From Crenobacter luteus (GTDB lineage: Bacteria; Pseudomonadota; Gammaproteobacteria; Burkholderiales; Chromobacteriaceae): a stretch of DNA of 64,000 bases. Both the position numbers and the translations under genes were made by a program. The DNA lies in assembly GCF_004345725.1 (NCBI RefSeq), contig NZ_SLXG01000008.1, positions 1-64,000 of the forward strand, read 5' to 3'. This document shows positions 1 through 9,884 of the stretch, in pieces; position 1 is the first letter of the stretch; every line of letters begins with the position of its first letter. The notes beneath the pieces are model-generated. The model did no database searches, was not told the origin of the DNA, and worked only from the letters and a program-made list of their open reading frames with translations.

Positions 1-333
1 GATCTCTCAACCACACTGGAGCGTTATGTCCTGCTCTACAACCAGCATCTGCCGCAGCTCGCCCTGCAGCACCGGACGCCGATTCAGGCCATGAAGGAAT
101 GGCAGAAACAGCGCCCAGATTTGTTCAAAAAACGCGTTTGCAATCGTCCGGGACTGGACACCTACCTTGCACCGCCGTTCTCCCATCCGGCTTTTACCTC
201 ACGTTCCCATTATTCCGTGAAGAACCACAAAAAAGGCAGCCCGCGGGCTGCCTTTTTCATCGCTGACGCAGGGCTCAGCTTTCGTGCAAGAGCGAGTGCT
301 GGATCTCGGAGAAGGCCTGCGGCACGCGGATGA
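1..333 (+). pseudogene. IS481-like transposase, C-terminal remnant (cut by window edge)
   Basis: The frame is open from base 1 and reads the C-terminal end of an IS481-type DDE transposase: an ERYVLLYNQHLPQ stretch, then RTPIQAMKEWQKQRPDLF and a final NRPGLDT, which is where this family normally stops. Here no stop follows. The frame runs on for about 55 codons through the neighbouring terminator to a TGA at 331-333, so the natural stop has been lost and the copy is probably dead. Bases 1-200 are visibly less GC-rich than the rest of the window, as expected of imported DNA. I see no clear terminal inverted repeat after it. The catalytic part lies outside the window. Confidence 0.65.
231..256. 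terminator. Intrinsic terminator of the CBS-domain gene
   Basis: A perfect palindrome (AAAAGGCAGCCCG and its complement) has A and T runs on both sides, so it can work in both directions. It lies 18 bp beyond the stop of the minus-strand CBS gene and inside the read-through tail of the transposase remnant. Confidence 0.8.
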
Positions 334-877
334 AGTTCAGCGAGATGCCGAGGCGGCGCGCCATCTGCGAGGTCGAGAACAGCCCGCACACCTCGTAGTG
401 GCCGGTGTCGCGGTTCATCTCGACCACCAGCGCGTGCTGACGGCCGAGGCGCTTCATCGTCGCGACCATGTGGCCGACCTTGGCGTTGGCGATGTCGTCG
501 AGCTTGAGCGCCTCGAGCTGCGCGCGCGGCGTCATCACGTCGCGCACCAGCACGTCGCTGTGGCGCTTGCCGTGTTCGAGCATGCACTGCATCGGACGCT
601 CGCCGAGCACGTCGGTCGCGGTCATCAGGCCGGTCAGGCGACCGTCGTCGTCGGTGACGAACAACAGGCGGATGCCGCGGCTGACCATCTCGCGGTGGGC
701 GTCGTCGAGCGGGGTATCCTCGTGGACGCTGACCGGGTCGACGGTTTTCAGGTCGGTCATCACCTCGAGGGCCGGGCTGTCCATCGCCACCGAGCGGCGC
801 GGACGCGCGTCGAGGCGGATGAGGTCGGTCTCTTGCGGAAGGGCGATGGTGGGCAGGGACTGGAACTGGCTTTCCAT
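275..877 (-). CDS. CBS-domain pair protein
   Basis: Predicted 200-residue cytoplasmic protein made essentially of two CBS motifs (about residues 40-100 and 110-180), a fold that binds adenine nucleotides and acts as a regulatory module. The pieces TDLKTVDPVSVHEDTPLDDA and GIRLLFVTDDDGRLTGLMT are typical of the first repeat, and VRDVMTPRAQLEAL opens the second. No catalytic or membrane domain is attached, so the partner is unknown. The ATG at 877 is chosen because GAGGAGACCCC precedes it; a longer frame reaches 1093 but has no support. It stands alone between the IS remnant and ettA and has its own terminator. Confidence 0.75.
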   Translation of the reverse strand: MESQFQSLPTIALPQETDLIRLDARPRRSVAMDSPALEVMTDLKTVDPVSVHEDTPLDDAHREMVSRGIRLLFVTDDDGRLTGLMTATDVLGERPMQCMLEHGKRHSDVLVRDVMTPRAQLEALKLDDIANAKVGHMVATMKRLGRQHALVVEMNRDTGHYEVCGLFSTSQMARRLGISLNFIRVPQAFSEIQHSLLHES

Positions 878-1063
878 GAGGGGTCTCCTCTGCGTATTTG
901 TGGTTTTATCGCGGCCGGGTGCCGGGGCACCGCATGCGCCTGCACACCTGTCACGGCGGGGCTTTCGCCGGCACAACCGTGAAGACGCCCTCATTCTATG
1001 CACGTTTCCCGCCGGCATGAAAGCCCCCCCGGCGCGGGTGATTGTTACGAATTGACCAAACGC

Positions 1064-1100
1064 AAAAAACCCCGTCCCGCCTGGCGGCGGCAACGGGGTT
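1064..1100 (-). terminator. Intrinsic terminator of ettA
   Basis: Stem AACCCCGT / ACGGGGTT with a GC-rich loop, followed on the minus strand by six Ts, about 20 bp past the ettA stop. The right arm runs into GGTTGGCCCAG, a one-off variant of the repeated word discussed in the findings. Confidence 0.75.
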
Positions 1101-1118
1101 GGCCCAGCTTTTAACCGC

Positions 1119-2786
<1,668 letters not shown>

Positions 2787-3014
2787 GTCTGGGAATTCCG
2801 TTTCGCTGACAGTTAAGCGCCCAAGTGTAACAAACGCCGTACGAAAGGGTCAGGCGCGCGCGCCGCTGTTGCAAAAAAGCGCGCGGCCGACGCGGCGTGA
2901 TCCGCTATCTTTAAAGCCCGGGCCCCTGCCCCGCCTCGATCCCGTCCCAGCCATCCTGCCCCTCGACCGAGGCGCGGCGCGCGCCCCAGCCCCTTAAGTT
3001 GAGGAGGACAAGCC

Positions 3015-3380
3015 ATGACAGACGCCAAAGCGGAACGGAAAAGCTTCGACAAACCGGACGAGGTGCGCGAATTCCCGCTCGGGCGGGTCGAGCTCGTCAC
3101 CATCGGCGGCGCGACCGTCGGCCGCGCGGTGTTCCAGCCCGGCTGGCGCTGGGCCGAATCGGTGCAACCCCTGGTGCACACCAAAAGCTGCGAGGCGCCG
3201 CACTTCCAGTACCACGTCTCGGGCGTGCTGATGGTGAAGATGGACGACGGCACCGAGATCGAATGCCGGCCGGGCGACGTATCGCTACTGCCCTCGGGCC
3301 ACGACGCCTGGGTGGTCGGCGACGAGCCGGCGGTGGTGGTCGACTTCCAGGGCATGATCGACTACGCCCGCGCCCGATGA
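3015..3380 (+). CDS. Small single-domain cupin protein
   Basis: A 121-residue protein with one cupin barrel. The first motif is HTKSCEAPHFQYHVSG followed by a conserved glutamate-type position (DGTEIECRPGD), and the second is LLPSGHDAWVVGDEPAVVVDF. Histidines at about residues 55, 63 and 67 could bind a metal. There is no signal peptide, so it should be cytosolic. GAGGAGGACAAGCC precedes the ATG. The substrate cannot be inferred; neighbours (ettA, cobA) are transcribed the other way and give no clue. Confidence 0.7.
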   Translation: MTDAKAERKSFDKPDEVREFPLGRVELVTIGGATVGRAVFQPGWRWAESVQPLVHTKSCEAPHFQYHVSGVLMVKMDDGTEIECRPGDVSLLPSGHDAWVVGDEPAVVVDFQGMIDYARAR

Positions 3381-3403
3381 GGCGGGCCATCCGACCAACG
3401 ACC

Positions 3404-3432
3404 AGCCCGACGCGGACGCGCCGGGCTTTTTT
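3404..3432 (+). terminator. Intrinsic terminator of the cupin gene
   Basis: Stem AGCCCG / CGGGCT with a 12-nt loop, then TTTTTT. It is directly followed by a one-mismatch copy of the repeated word (GGGTTGGCCGAG, 3442-3453), which lies just past the stop of cobA on the other strand. Confidence 0.7.
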
Positions 3433-3457
3433 GCTGCCTCAGGGTTGGCCGAGCGGC

Positions 3458-4213
3458 TCAGGCGACCGCGCGCTCGGCGGGCAGCGCCGTCCCGATCGCC
3501 GCACCGAGCGCGTCGCCGACCAGGATCAGCGCTGGCGCCGGCATCTTGGCGGCGCGGCAATCGGCGGCGAGTGCGCCGAGCGTGGTGACGAGCTTGCGCT
3601 CGGACGACGTCGACGCGCAGGCGACCACCGCCGCCGGCGTCGACGCCGGCAGCGCTGCCAGCAAGCCGTCGGCGACCTCGTCGACGCGGTTGAGGCCCAT
3701 ATAGACCGCCAGCGTGGTGCCGGCGGCGGCCAAGGCCGCCCAGTCCGGCGCGCTGTGGTCCTGGCGGTGCGCGGTGACGAAGGTGACGCCGCCGACGCCG
3801 AAGTCGCGGTGCGTCAGCGACACCGTCAGGCTCGCCGCCGCCGCCAGCGCCGAGGTCACGCCGTTGACCACCTCGACCGCGATGCCGTTGTCGGTCAGGT
3901 AGGCGATCTCCTCGCCGGCGCGGCCGAACAGCAGCGGGTCGCCGCCCTTCACGCGCGCCACCGTCTTGCCCTGGCGCGCGTAGCGGCGCATCAGCCGCTG
4001 GATGAAGTCCTGCGGCGCCGAGCGGCAGCCGGCGCGCTTGCCGGTGGTGACGACGCGCGCCTTGGGCGCGAAGCGCGCGACCGCCGGGTCGACCAGCGCG
4101 TCGACGACCAGCACGTCGGCGCTTTCGAGCACGCGCGCGGCCTTGAGCGTCAACAGTTCCAGATCGCCGGGGCCCGCGCCGATCAGCCAGACCTTGCCGT
4201 ATGCGTTTTCCAT
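3458..4213 (-). CDS. cobA: Uroporphyrinogen-III C-methyltransferase (SUMT)
   Basis: A 251-residue tetrapyrrole methylase that methylates uroporphyrinogen III at C2 and C7 with SAM to give precorrin-2, the precursor of siroheme. Diagnostic motifs are GAGPGDLELLTLKA near the N-terminus and VKGGDPLLFGRAGEE near residue 88. It is the last gene of the nitrate assimilation operon, 48 bp after nasA, so it most likely supplies siroheme to NirB. There is no CysG-type dehydrogenase/ferrochelatase domain; those steps must be encoded elsewhere. Confidence 0.93.
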   Translation of the reverse strand: MENAYGKVWLIGAGPGDLELLTLKAARVLESADVLVVDALVDPAVARFAPKARVVTTGKRAGCRSAPQDFIQRLMRRYARQGKTVARVKGGDPLLFGRAGEEIAYLTDNGIAVEVVNGVTSALAAAASLTVSLTHRDFGVGGVTFVTAHRQDHSAPDWAALAAAGTTLAVYMGLNRVDEVADGLLAALPASTPAAVVACASTSSERKLVTTLGALAADCRAAKMPAPALILVGDALGAAIGTALPAERAVA

Positions 4214-4232
4214 GATGCGTCCTCTACTTCAA

Positions 4233-4244
4233 AGCTTGGCCGAG
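4233..4244 (+). repeat. One-mismatch copy of the AGGTTGGCCGAG word, nasA-cobA gap
   Basis: AGCTTGGCCGAG (third base C) lies in the 48-bp space between nasA and cobA, just before the cobA ribosome-binding region. The same AGCTT variant recurs at 5323, 29864 and 30749. Confidence 0.6.
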
Positions 4245-4261
4245 CCAACGTCGGCGATGAA

Positions 4262-6976
4262 CTAAACCGGCACGGATTCGGTATTCGTCAGCGTCGCCGC
4301 GGCGAGCCGCTTGCACTCGGGCAGGCACGACCCGCAGGCGGTGCCGCAGCCGGTCGCCTGCTGCGCCGCCGCCAGCGAGCCGCCGGCTTTGAGCGCCGCG
4401 ACGATCGCGGACTCGGAGACGCCGTTGCAGTTGCACACCATGCGAGACGGCGCCGGCGCGCCGGCGGGTGCGGTCGCGCTCGGCAGGAAGGCCCACGGGC
4501 GCGGGAAGGCCCAGCCGCCGCCCTGGCGCATGATCTCGGTCAACCACGCCTCGGCGGCGGTTTCGCCAGCGAGCCGGAAGGCGACGAGCCGCCCGTCGCG
4601 CCACTGCGCGCGCTTGTCGACGCCGCGCTTGTCGTCGCGGTAGCCGAGACCGTCCGGACCGCCCGACAAGCCCAAGGCCGCGTCGAGTTTTTCCAGCCAG
4701 CCCTCGGGCGCCGCCTCGTCGGCGACCGTCAGCTTCACCGCCGGCCGCTCGCGCCCGACCAGGCTCAGGCTCGCGTAGCGGCAGCCGGCCAACAGCGGGC
4801 GTAAGAGCGCGAACAGGTCCTGCACGTCGCCGGCGACCACCGCGATGCAGCGCCAGGGCAGGTCGAGCTTCACGAGCTTGACCGCCGCGTGCTTGAGTTC
4901 CGGCTGCGCCGACTTGTCGCAGCGCGCCGGCGAGGTCATCAGGTTGACACCAGCGTCCTGCAGGAACTGGCCGTTCCAGTGCATCGGCAGGAACAGGCTG
5001 CCCGACGGCGTGCCGGCGGCCGCCTCGACCGGCAACACCAGCGCGCCGCGGCGGCTTGCGACCGCGACCAGGTCGCCGTCGGCGAGGCCGCGGCGCGCCA
5101 TGTCGCCCGGGTTCATTCCCAGCCGCGCCTCGGCGGCGTGCTCGAACAGCTGCGGCACGCGGCCGCTGCGGCTCATGCCGTGCCACTGGTCGCGCAAGCG
5201 GCCGGACAGTAGGCGGAACGGGTAGCGCGCGTTCGGCACCTCGGCGACCGGCAGGTAGGGTACGGCGTGAAAGCGCGCGCGGCCGGACTCGGTGTTGAAC
5301 ACGCGGTCGGTGTAGAGGCGCGCTCGGCCAAGCTTTTCCCCCGCCGGCAGCGGCCACTGCTGCGGTGCGGCCTCCAGCAATGCGTAGCTGACGCCGCCGA
5401 TGTCGATGTCCCGCCCGACGGTGGTCGCGCGGTATTCGACGAACACGGCCTCGGGGGAGTCGAAGTCGAACAGCGCGGGCTCGGACGGCGCGAGGCGCGC
5501 CTGCAGCGCCTGCGCGAAGTCGCGCGCGATATGCCAGTCGGCGCGCGCCTCGCCGGGCGCTTTCACGGCGGCGCGCACGCGAGAAATGCGGCGCTCGGAG
5601 TTGGTGACTACACCCTCCTTCTCGCCCCAGGAGCTCGCCGGCAACAAGAGGTCGGCGAACGGCGCGGTGTCGGTGTCGGCGAACGCTTCCTGCAGCACGA
5701 CGAATTCGGCCTTGTTGAGCGCCGCCCTCACCTTGTTCAGATCGGGCATCGAATGCGCCGGATTGGTGCAGGCGATCCACACCGCCTTCACCGTGCCCGC
5801 TTCGAGGGCGTCGAACAGTTCGACCGCCGTCAGCCCCGGCTTGGCCGGCAGTCGTTCGGCCGGCACGCCCCACAACGCGGAAAGCTCGTCGCGGTGCGCC
5901 GGGTTGGCAAGGTCGCGGTGCGAGGCGAGCATGGTCGCCATGCCGCCGACCTCGCGTCCGCCCATCGCGTTGGGCTGGCCGGTCAGCGAGAACGGGCCGG
6001 CGCCGGGCTTGCCTATCTGGCCGGTCGCCAGATGCAGGTTGATCAGCGCGAGGTTCTTGTCTGTGCCGTGGCTGGACTGGTTGAGGCCCATGCAGTACAG
6101 CGACAGCGCGGCTTTCGCGTCGCCGAACCAGTCGGCGGCGGTGACGAGGTCCGCCTCGTCGATGCCGCAGATCTCGGCGGCACGGTGCGGCGGGTAGGCG
6201 CGCACTTCGTTCTTGAGCGCGTCGAAACCCTCGCTGTGCAGGCCGATCAGATCAAAGTCGAGCCGGCCTTCCCAGATCAGGTGGTGCAGCATGCCGTTGA
6301 ACAGCGCGACGTCGGTGCCCGGCTGGATCGCCAGGTGCAGGTCGGCCATCGCGGCGGTGTCGGTGCGGCGCGGGTCGATCGCGATCCACTTGACGCCGGG
6401 GCGCGCGGCGCGCGCTTCTTCGAGGCGGCGGAACAGGATGGGGTGCGCGTAGGCCGCGTTGCTGCCGGCGAACAGCACCAGGTCGGCGGCCTCGAGGTCG
6501 TCGTAGCAGGTCGGCGGGCCGTCGGCGCCGAAGGCGAGCTTGTAGGCCGACACCGCGCTCGACATGCAAAGGCGCGAGTTGGTGTCGACGTTGGCGGTGC
6601 CGATCAGGCCCTTGGCAAGCTTGTTGAAGACGTAGTAGTCCTCGGTCAGCAACTGGCCCGAGAGATAAAACGCGACGGCGTCGGGGCCGTGTTCGCGGAT
6701 GACGGCGGCGAAACGGTCGGCGGCGGTGGCGATCGCCGTCTGCCACGATACCGGCTGGCGCGCGTCGTCGCGGCCGTCGCGCAACATCGGCGCAAGCACG
6801 CGCCCGGCGTCGCCGGTGGTGAGCGGCAGCGTGCGGCCCTTGGTGCACAGCCGCCCATAGTTGGCCGGGTGGGCCGGATCGCCGTCGATGCCGACGATGC
6901 GTTCGCCGTCGGTGTGGATCAATACGCCACAGCCGACGCCGCAGTAGCAGCAGGTGGAGCGGACGGTGTGGGTCAT
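4262..6976 (-). CDS. nasA: Assimilatory nitrate reductase, molybdopterin catalytic subunit
   Basis: A 904-residue molybdopterin oxidoreductase that reduces nitrate to nitrite in the cytoplasm. The N-terminus carries the [4Fe-4S] motif C9-x2-C12-x3-C16 and a fourth cysteine in GRLCTKG near 48. The middle is the bis-MGD domain, and the molydopterin-dinucleotide-binding fold lies near 670-780. The last ~55 residues add a BFD-like [2Fe-2S] module (VCNCNG ... CGTACGSCLPEC), as in NasA/NasC-type enzymes that take electrons from NADH or ferredoxin partners. There is no Tat signal, unlike periplasmic NapA. ATG 6976 is preceded by GAGGAGAACAGC; the open frame extends to 7084 without an RBS. Confidence 0.93.
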   Translation of the reverse strand: MTHTVRSTCCYCGVGCGVLIHTDGERIVGIDGDPAHPANYGRLCTKGRTLPLTTGDAGRVLAPMLRDGRDDARQPVSWQTAIATAADRFAAVIREHGPDAVAFYLSGQLLTEDYYVFNKLAKGLIGTANVDTNSRLCMSSAVSAYKLAFGADGPPTCYDDLEAADLVLFAGSNAAYAHPILFRRLEEARAARPGVKWIAIDPRRTDTAAMADLHLAIQPGTDVALFNGMLHHLIWEGRLDFDLIGLHSEGFDALKNEVRAYPPHRAAEICGIDEADLVTAADWFGDAKAALSLYCMGLNQSSHGTDKNLALINLHLATGQIGKPGAGPFSLTGQPNAMGGREVGGMATMLASHRDLANPAHRDELSALWGVPAERLPAKPGLTAVELFDALEAGTVKAVWIACTNPAHSMPDLNKVRAALNKAEFVVLQEAFADTDTAPFADLLLPASSWGEKEGVVTNSERRISRVRAAVKAPGEARADWHIARDFAQALQARLAPSEPALFDFDSPEAVFVEYRATTVGRDIDIGGVSYALLEAAPQQWPLPAGEKLGRARLYTDRVFNTESGRARFHAVPYLPVAEVPNARYPFRLLSGRLRDQWHGMSRSGRVPQLFEHAAEARLGMNPGDMARRGLADGDLVAVASRRGALVLPVEAAAGTPSGSLFLPMHWNGQFLQDAGVNLMTSPARCDKSAQPELKHAAVKLVKLDLPWRCIAVVAGDVQDLFALLRPLLAGCRYASLSLVGRERPAVKLTVADEAAPEGWLEKLDAALGLSGGPDGLGYRDDKRGVDKRAQWRDGRLVAFRLAGETAAEAWLTEIMRQGGGWAFPRPWAFLPSATAPAGAPAPSRMVCNCNGVSESAIVAALKAGGSLAAAQQATGCGTACGSCLPECKRLAAATLTNTESVPV

Positions 6977-6990
6977 GCTGTTCTCCTCGC

Positions 6991-7014
6991 GGGTTGGCCG
7001 GGCTCGGCCAACCT
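6991..7014. repeat. Inverted pair of the AGGTTGGCCGAG word upstream of nasA
   Basis: GGTTGGCCGGG (variant) and an exact CTCGGCCAACCT (7003-7014) face each other with no spacer. They can form a strong hairpin in the nirD-nasA gap just before the nasA RBS. Confidence 0.7.
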
Positions 7015-7019
7015 GGTTG

Positions 7020-7056
7020 AAAACGGTCTGGCGCGACGCTGCGCCAAACCGTTTTT
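7020..7056. terminator. Intercistronic terminator between nirD and nasA
   Basis: Stem AAAACGGT-TGGCGC / GCGCCA-ACCGTTTT around a 6-nt loop, with T runs on either strand. On the minus strand it lies 50 bp past nirD and before nasA, so it may lower nasA-cobA expression relative to nirBD rather than end the operon outright. Confidence 0.6.
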
Positions 7057-7105
7057 CCTCAGTGCCTTGCCGCTGATAAAGCAATTGGCGGGCCAGGTTC
7101 GCTGC

Positions 7106-7429
7106 TCACACCGGCGACAGCCACACGACGCCGTCGACCACCTTCACCGGGTGCTTGCCGGTGCAGCCCTCGTCCGGCGCGCAGGCGTGGCCGTCCGAGA
7201 ACTGGATCGCCCAGCCGTGCAGCGGGCAGACCACCGCCTCGCCGACCACCAGACCCTGCGAGAGCGGGCCGCCCTTGTGCGGGCAGCGGTCGGTCAGCGC
7301 GAACACCGCGTCGGTCTCGGTGCGAAAGAGCGCGATGTCGTCGCCGGCGGCGCGCCTGACGACGCGGCTGCCGAGCTTGGGGATGTCCGCGAGCGCGCAG
7401 ACGGCTTTCCAGTTGTTGTTGGCTTCCAT
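7106..7429 (-). CDS. nirD: Nitrite reductase small subunit (Rieske type)
   Basis: A 107-residue Rieske protein, the small subunit of NADH-dependent nitrite reductase. It keeps the full cluster-binding pair CPHKGG and CPLHGW (C-x-H ... C-x2-H), so it probably binds a [2Fe-2S] cluster, unlike the enterobacterial NirD proteins that have lost it. Its ATG overlaps the nirB stop by one base, which implies translational coupling. The complex with NirB converts nitrite to ammonium in the cytoplasm. Confidence 0.92.
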   Translation of the reverse strand: MEANNNWKAVCALADIPKLGSRVVRRAAGDDIALFRTETDAVFALTDRCPHKGGPLSQGLVVGEAVVCPLHGWAIQFSDGHACAPDEGCTGKHPVKVVDGVVWLSPV

Positions 7430-9861
7430 CACAGCACCTCCAGCGTCTTGAATTCGTGTTGCTGCGCGCCCTCTACGCGCTCTTCCCACGGGTCGGGCAG
7501 GCCGTCGAGCGAGAACAGCAGCCGCTCGTACAGCGCCTTGCGGTTCTCGGCGTCGTCGATCACCTTCGCCTTCGCGTGCTCGAGGCCGACGCGCGCCAGG
7601 TAGTGCACGGTGCGCTCGAGGTAGAAGCCTTCCTCGCGATACAACTGCAGGAAGGCGCCGGCGTACTCGCGCACCTCGTCGGCGGTCTTCACCTTGACGA
7701 AGAACTGCGCGACCTCGGTCTTGATGCCGCCGTTGCCGCCGACGTAGAGCTCCCAGCCCGAGTCGACGCCGATGATGCCGACGTCCTTGATGCCCGATTC
7801 GGCGCAGTTGCGCGGGCAGCCGGACACCGCGAGCTTGACCTTGTGCGGGCTCCACATGCGGCCGAGCATGGTTTCGAGGTCGATGCCCATCTGCGTGCTG
7901 TTCTGCGTGCCGAAGCGACAGAACTCGGAGCCGACGCAGGTCTTCACCGTGCGGATCGACTTGCCGTAGGCGTAGCCGGACTTCATGCCGAGGTCCTTCC
8001 ACACGTTGACGAGGTCGTCCTTCTTGACGCCCAGCAGGTCGATGCGCTGGCCGCCGGTGACCTTGACCATCGGGATCTGGTACTTGTCGGCGACGTCGGC
8101 GATGCGGCGCAGCTCGTCGGCGTTGGTCACGCCGCCCTTCATCTGCGGGATCACCGAGAAGGTGCCGTCCTTCTGGATGTTGGCGTGCACGCGCTCGTTG
8201 ACGAAGCGGCTTTGCGGGTCGTCGACCGCCTCGCGCGGCCAGGTCGACACCAGGTAGTAGTTCAGCGCCGGGCGGCAGCTCGCGCAGCCGTTCGGCGTGC
8301 GCCAGTTCATCGCGCGCATCACGTCGGGGATGGTGGTCAGGTGCCGGTCGCGGATCGCCGCGCGCACCTCGCCGTGGGTGTGCTCGGTGCAGCCGCACAC
8401 CGCGCGGGTCTTGGGACTTTCCTGGAAATCGCTGCCCAGCGTGTTCAAGAGGATCTGCTCGACGAGACCGGTACACGAACCGCAGGAGCTGGCCGCCTTG
8501 GTGTGCTTTTTCACCGCGTCGACGCTCATCAGACCCTGCTCGGCGATCGCCTTGACGATGGTGCCCTTGCACACGCCGTTGCAGCCGCACACCTCGTCGC
8601 CGTCCGCCATCGCCGCGACGCGGCTCATCCCCTGGTGGCCGGCGTCGCCCAGGTGGAAGGCTTCGCCGAACATCAGCCGGTCGCGCGTCTCGGCCAACTC
8701 GCGGCCCTCGCGCATCAGCTTGAAGTACCAGCCGCCGTCGGCGCTGTCGCCGTACAGGCAGGCGCCGACCAGCTTGTCGTCCTTGATGACGAGGCGCTTG
8801 TAGAGGCCGGCGGCCGGGTCGGACAGCACGATGTCCTCGCAGCCCTCGCCGCCCATGAAGTCGCCGGCCGAAAAGAGTTCGATGCCGGTCACCTTCAGCT
8901 TGGTCGACAAGAGCGAACCCTGGTAGGCCGCCTCGCTCGGGCCGGCCAGGTGCTGCGCCAGCACCTTGGCCATCTCGTACAGCGGCGCGACGAGGCCGTA
9001 GGCGACGCCGCGGTGGTTGGCGCATTCGCCGAGCGCGTAGATCGAAGGGTCGGACGTCCGCAGCGTGTCGTCGACGACGACGCCGCGGTTGCAGGCTAGG
9101 CCGGCCGCCTCGGCCAGCGCGGTGTCCGGCCGGATGCCTACCGCCATCACGACGAGCTTGGCCGGCAAGAAGCGGCCGTCGGCGAGCTTGACGCCGGCGA
9201 CGCGGCCCGCGCCGTCGTCGACGATGGATTCGGTCTGCGCCTCGAGACAGAAGTCCATGCCGCGCGCGGCGAGCGAGTCTTCGAGCAGGCGGCCGGCGGT
9301 TTCGTCGAGCTGGCGCTCCAAGAGCCAACGCCCGAGGTGCACGACGGTGACCTTCATGCCGCGCTTCATCAGGCCGTTGGCGGCTTCCAGGCCCAGCAGG
9401 CCGCCGCCGATCACCACCGCGTCGCCGCCGGTGGCGGCCGCGTCCATCATCGCCTGCGTATCGGCGATGTCGCGGTAGGCGAGCACGCCGGACAGCTCCT
9501 TGCCCGGCACCGGCAGGATGACGGGCTGCGAACCGGTCGCGAGGATGGCGACGTCGTACGGCGCCTCGGTGCCGTCCTGGCCGCGCACGACGCGGTTCTC
9601 GCGGTCGATCTGCTCGACCTTGCAGTTCAGGTGCAGGCGGATGTTGTGCTCGGCGTACCAGGCGAGGTCGTTGAGCACGATGTCGTCGAAGTCCTGTTCG
9701 CCGGCCAGCACCGGCGACAGGAGGATGCGGTTGTAGTTCGGGTGCGGTTCGGCGCCGAACACGGTGACGTCGTAGGCGTCGGGCACGAGCGCGAACAGTT
9801 CTTCGAGCGCGCGGACGCCGGCCATGCCGTTGCCGATGAGGACGAGTTTCTTGCGATCCAT
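7429..9861 (-). CDS. nirB: Assimilatory nitrite reductase [NAD(P)H], large subunit
   Basis: An 810-residue flavoprotein-sirohaem protein. Residues 1-300 form the FAD/NAD(P)H reductase (VLIGNGMAGVRALEEL; AVVIGGGLLGLEAANG). BFD-like [2Fe-2S] modules follow (VCGCNGVCKGT; CGCTEHTHGE; CASCRPALNYY). The C-terminal half is the sirohaem/[4Fe-4S] domain with TCVGSEFCRFG and SGCPRNCAESG supplying the cluster cysteines. It catalyses the six-electron reduction of nitrite to ammonium. The sirohaem requirement explains cobA in the same operon. It is 23 bp downstream of the kinase/phosphatase gene. Confidence 0.95.
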   Translation of the reverse strand: MDRKKLVLIGNGMAGVRALEELFALVPDAYDVTVFGAEPHPNYNRILLSPVLAGEQDFDDIVLNDLAWYAEHNIRLHLNCKVEQIDRENRVVRGQDGTEAPYDVAILATGSQPVILPVPGKELSGVLAYRDIADTQAMMDAAATGGDAVVIGGGLLGLEAANGLMKRGMKVTVVHLGRWLLERQLDETAGRLLEDSLAARGMDFCLEAQTESIVDDGAGRVAGVKLADGRFLPAKLVVMAVGIRPDTALAEAAGLACNRGVVVDDTLRTSDPSIYALGECANHRGVAYGLVAPLYEMAKVLAQHLAGPSEAAYQGSLLSTKLKVTGIELFSAGDFMGGEGCEDIVLSDPAAGLYKRLVIKDDKLVGACLYGDSADGGWYFKLMREGRELAETRDRLMFGEAFHLGDAGHQGMSRVAAMADGDEVCGCNGVCKGTIVKAIAEQGLMSVDAVKKHTKAASSCGSCTGLVEQILLNTLGSDFQESPKTRAVCGCTEHTHGEVRAAIRDRHLTTIPDVMRAMNWRTPNGCASCRPALNYYLVSTWPREAVDDPQSRFVNERVHANIQKDGTFSVIPQMKGGVTNADELRRIADVADKYQIPMVKVTGGQRIDLLGVKKDDLVNVWKDLGMKSGYAYGKSIRTVKTCVGSEFCRFGTQNSTQMGIDLETMLGRMWSPHKVKLAVSGCPRNCAESGIKDVGIIGVDSGWELYVGGNGGIKTEVAQFFVKVKTADEVREYAGAFLQLYREEGFYLERTVHYLARVGLEHAKAKVIDDAENRKALYERLLFSLDGLPDPWEERVEGAQQHEFKTLEVL
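8689..8700 (-). repeat. Partial copy of the AGGTTGGCCGAG word inside nirB
   Basis: GAGTTGGCCGAG (two mismatches), read in frame as E-L-A-E with a TTG leucine codon. Confidence 0.4.
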
Positions 9862-9884
9862 GATGCTTCCTTTCGTCGCGGGCG

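Noticed and set aside
1097-1108. GGTTGGCCCAGC in the ettA terminator
   Set aside because: Differs in the core (C for G), and the GGGGTT part is required by the terminator stem, so it is not counted.
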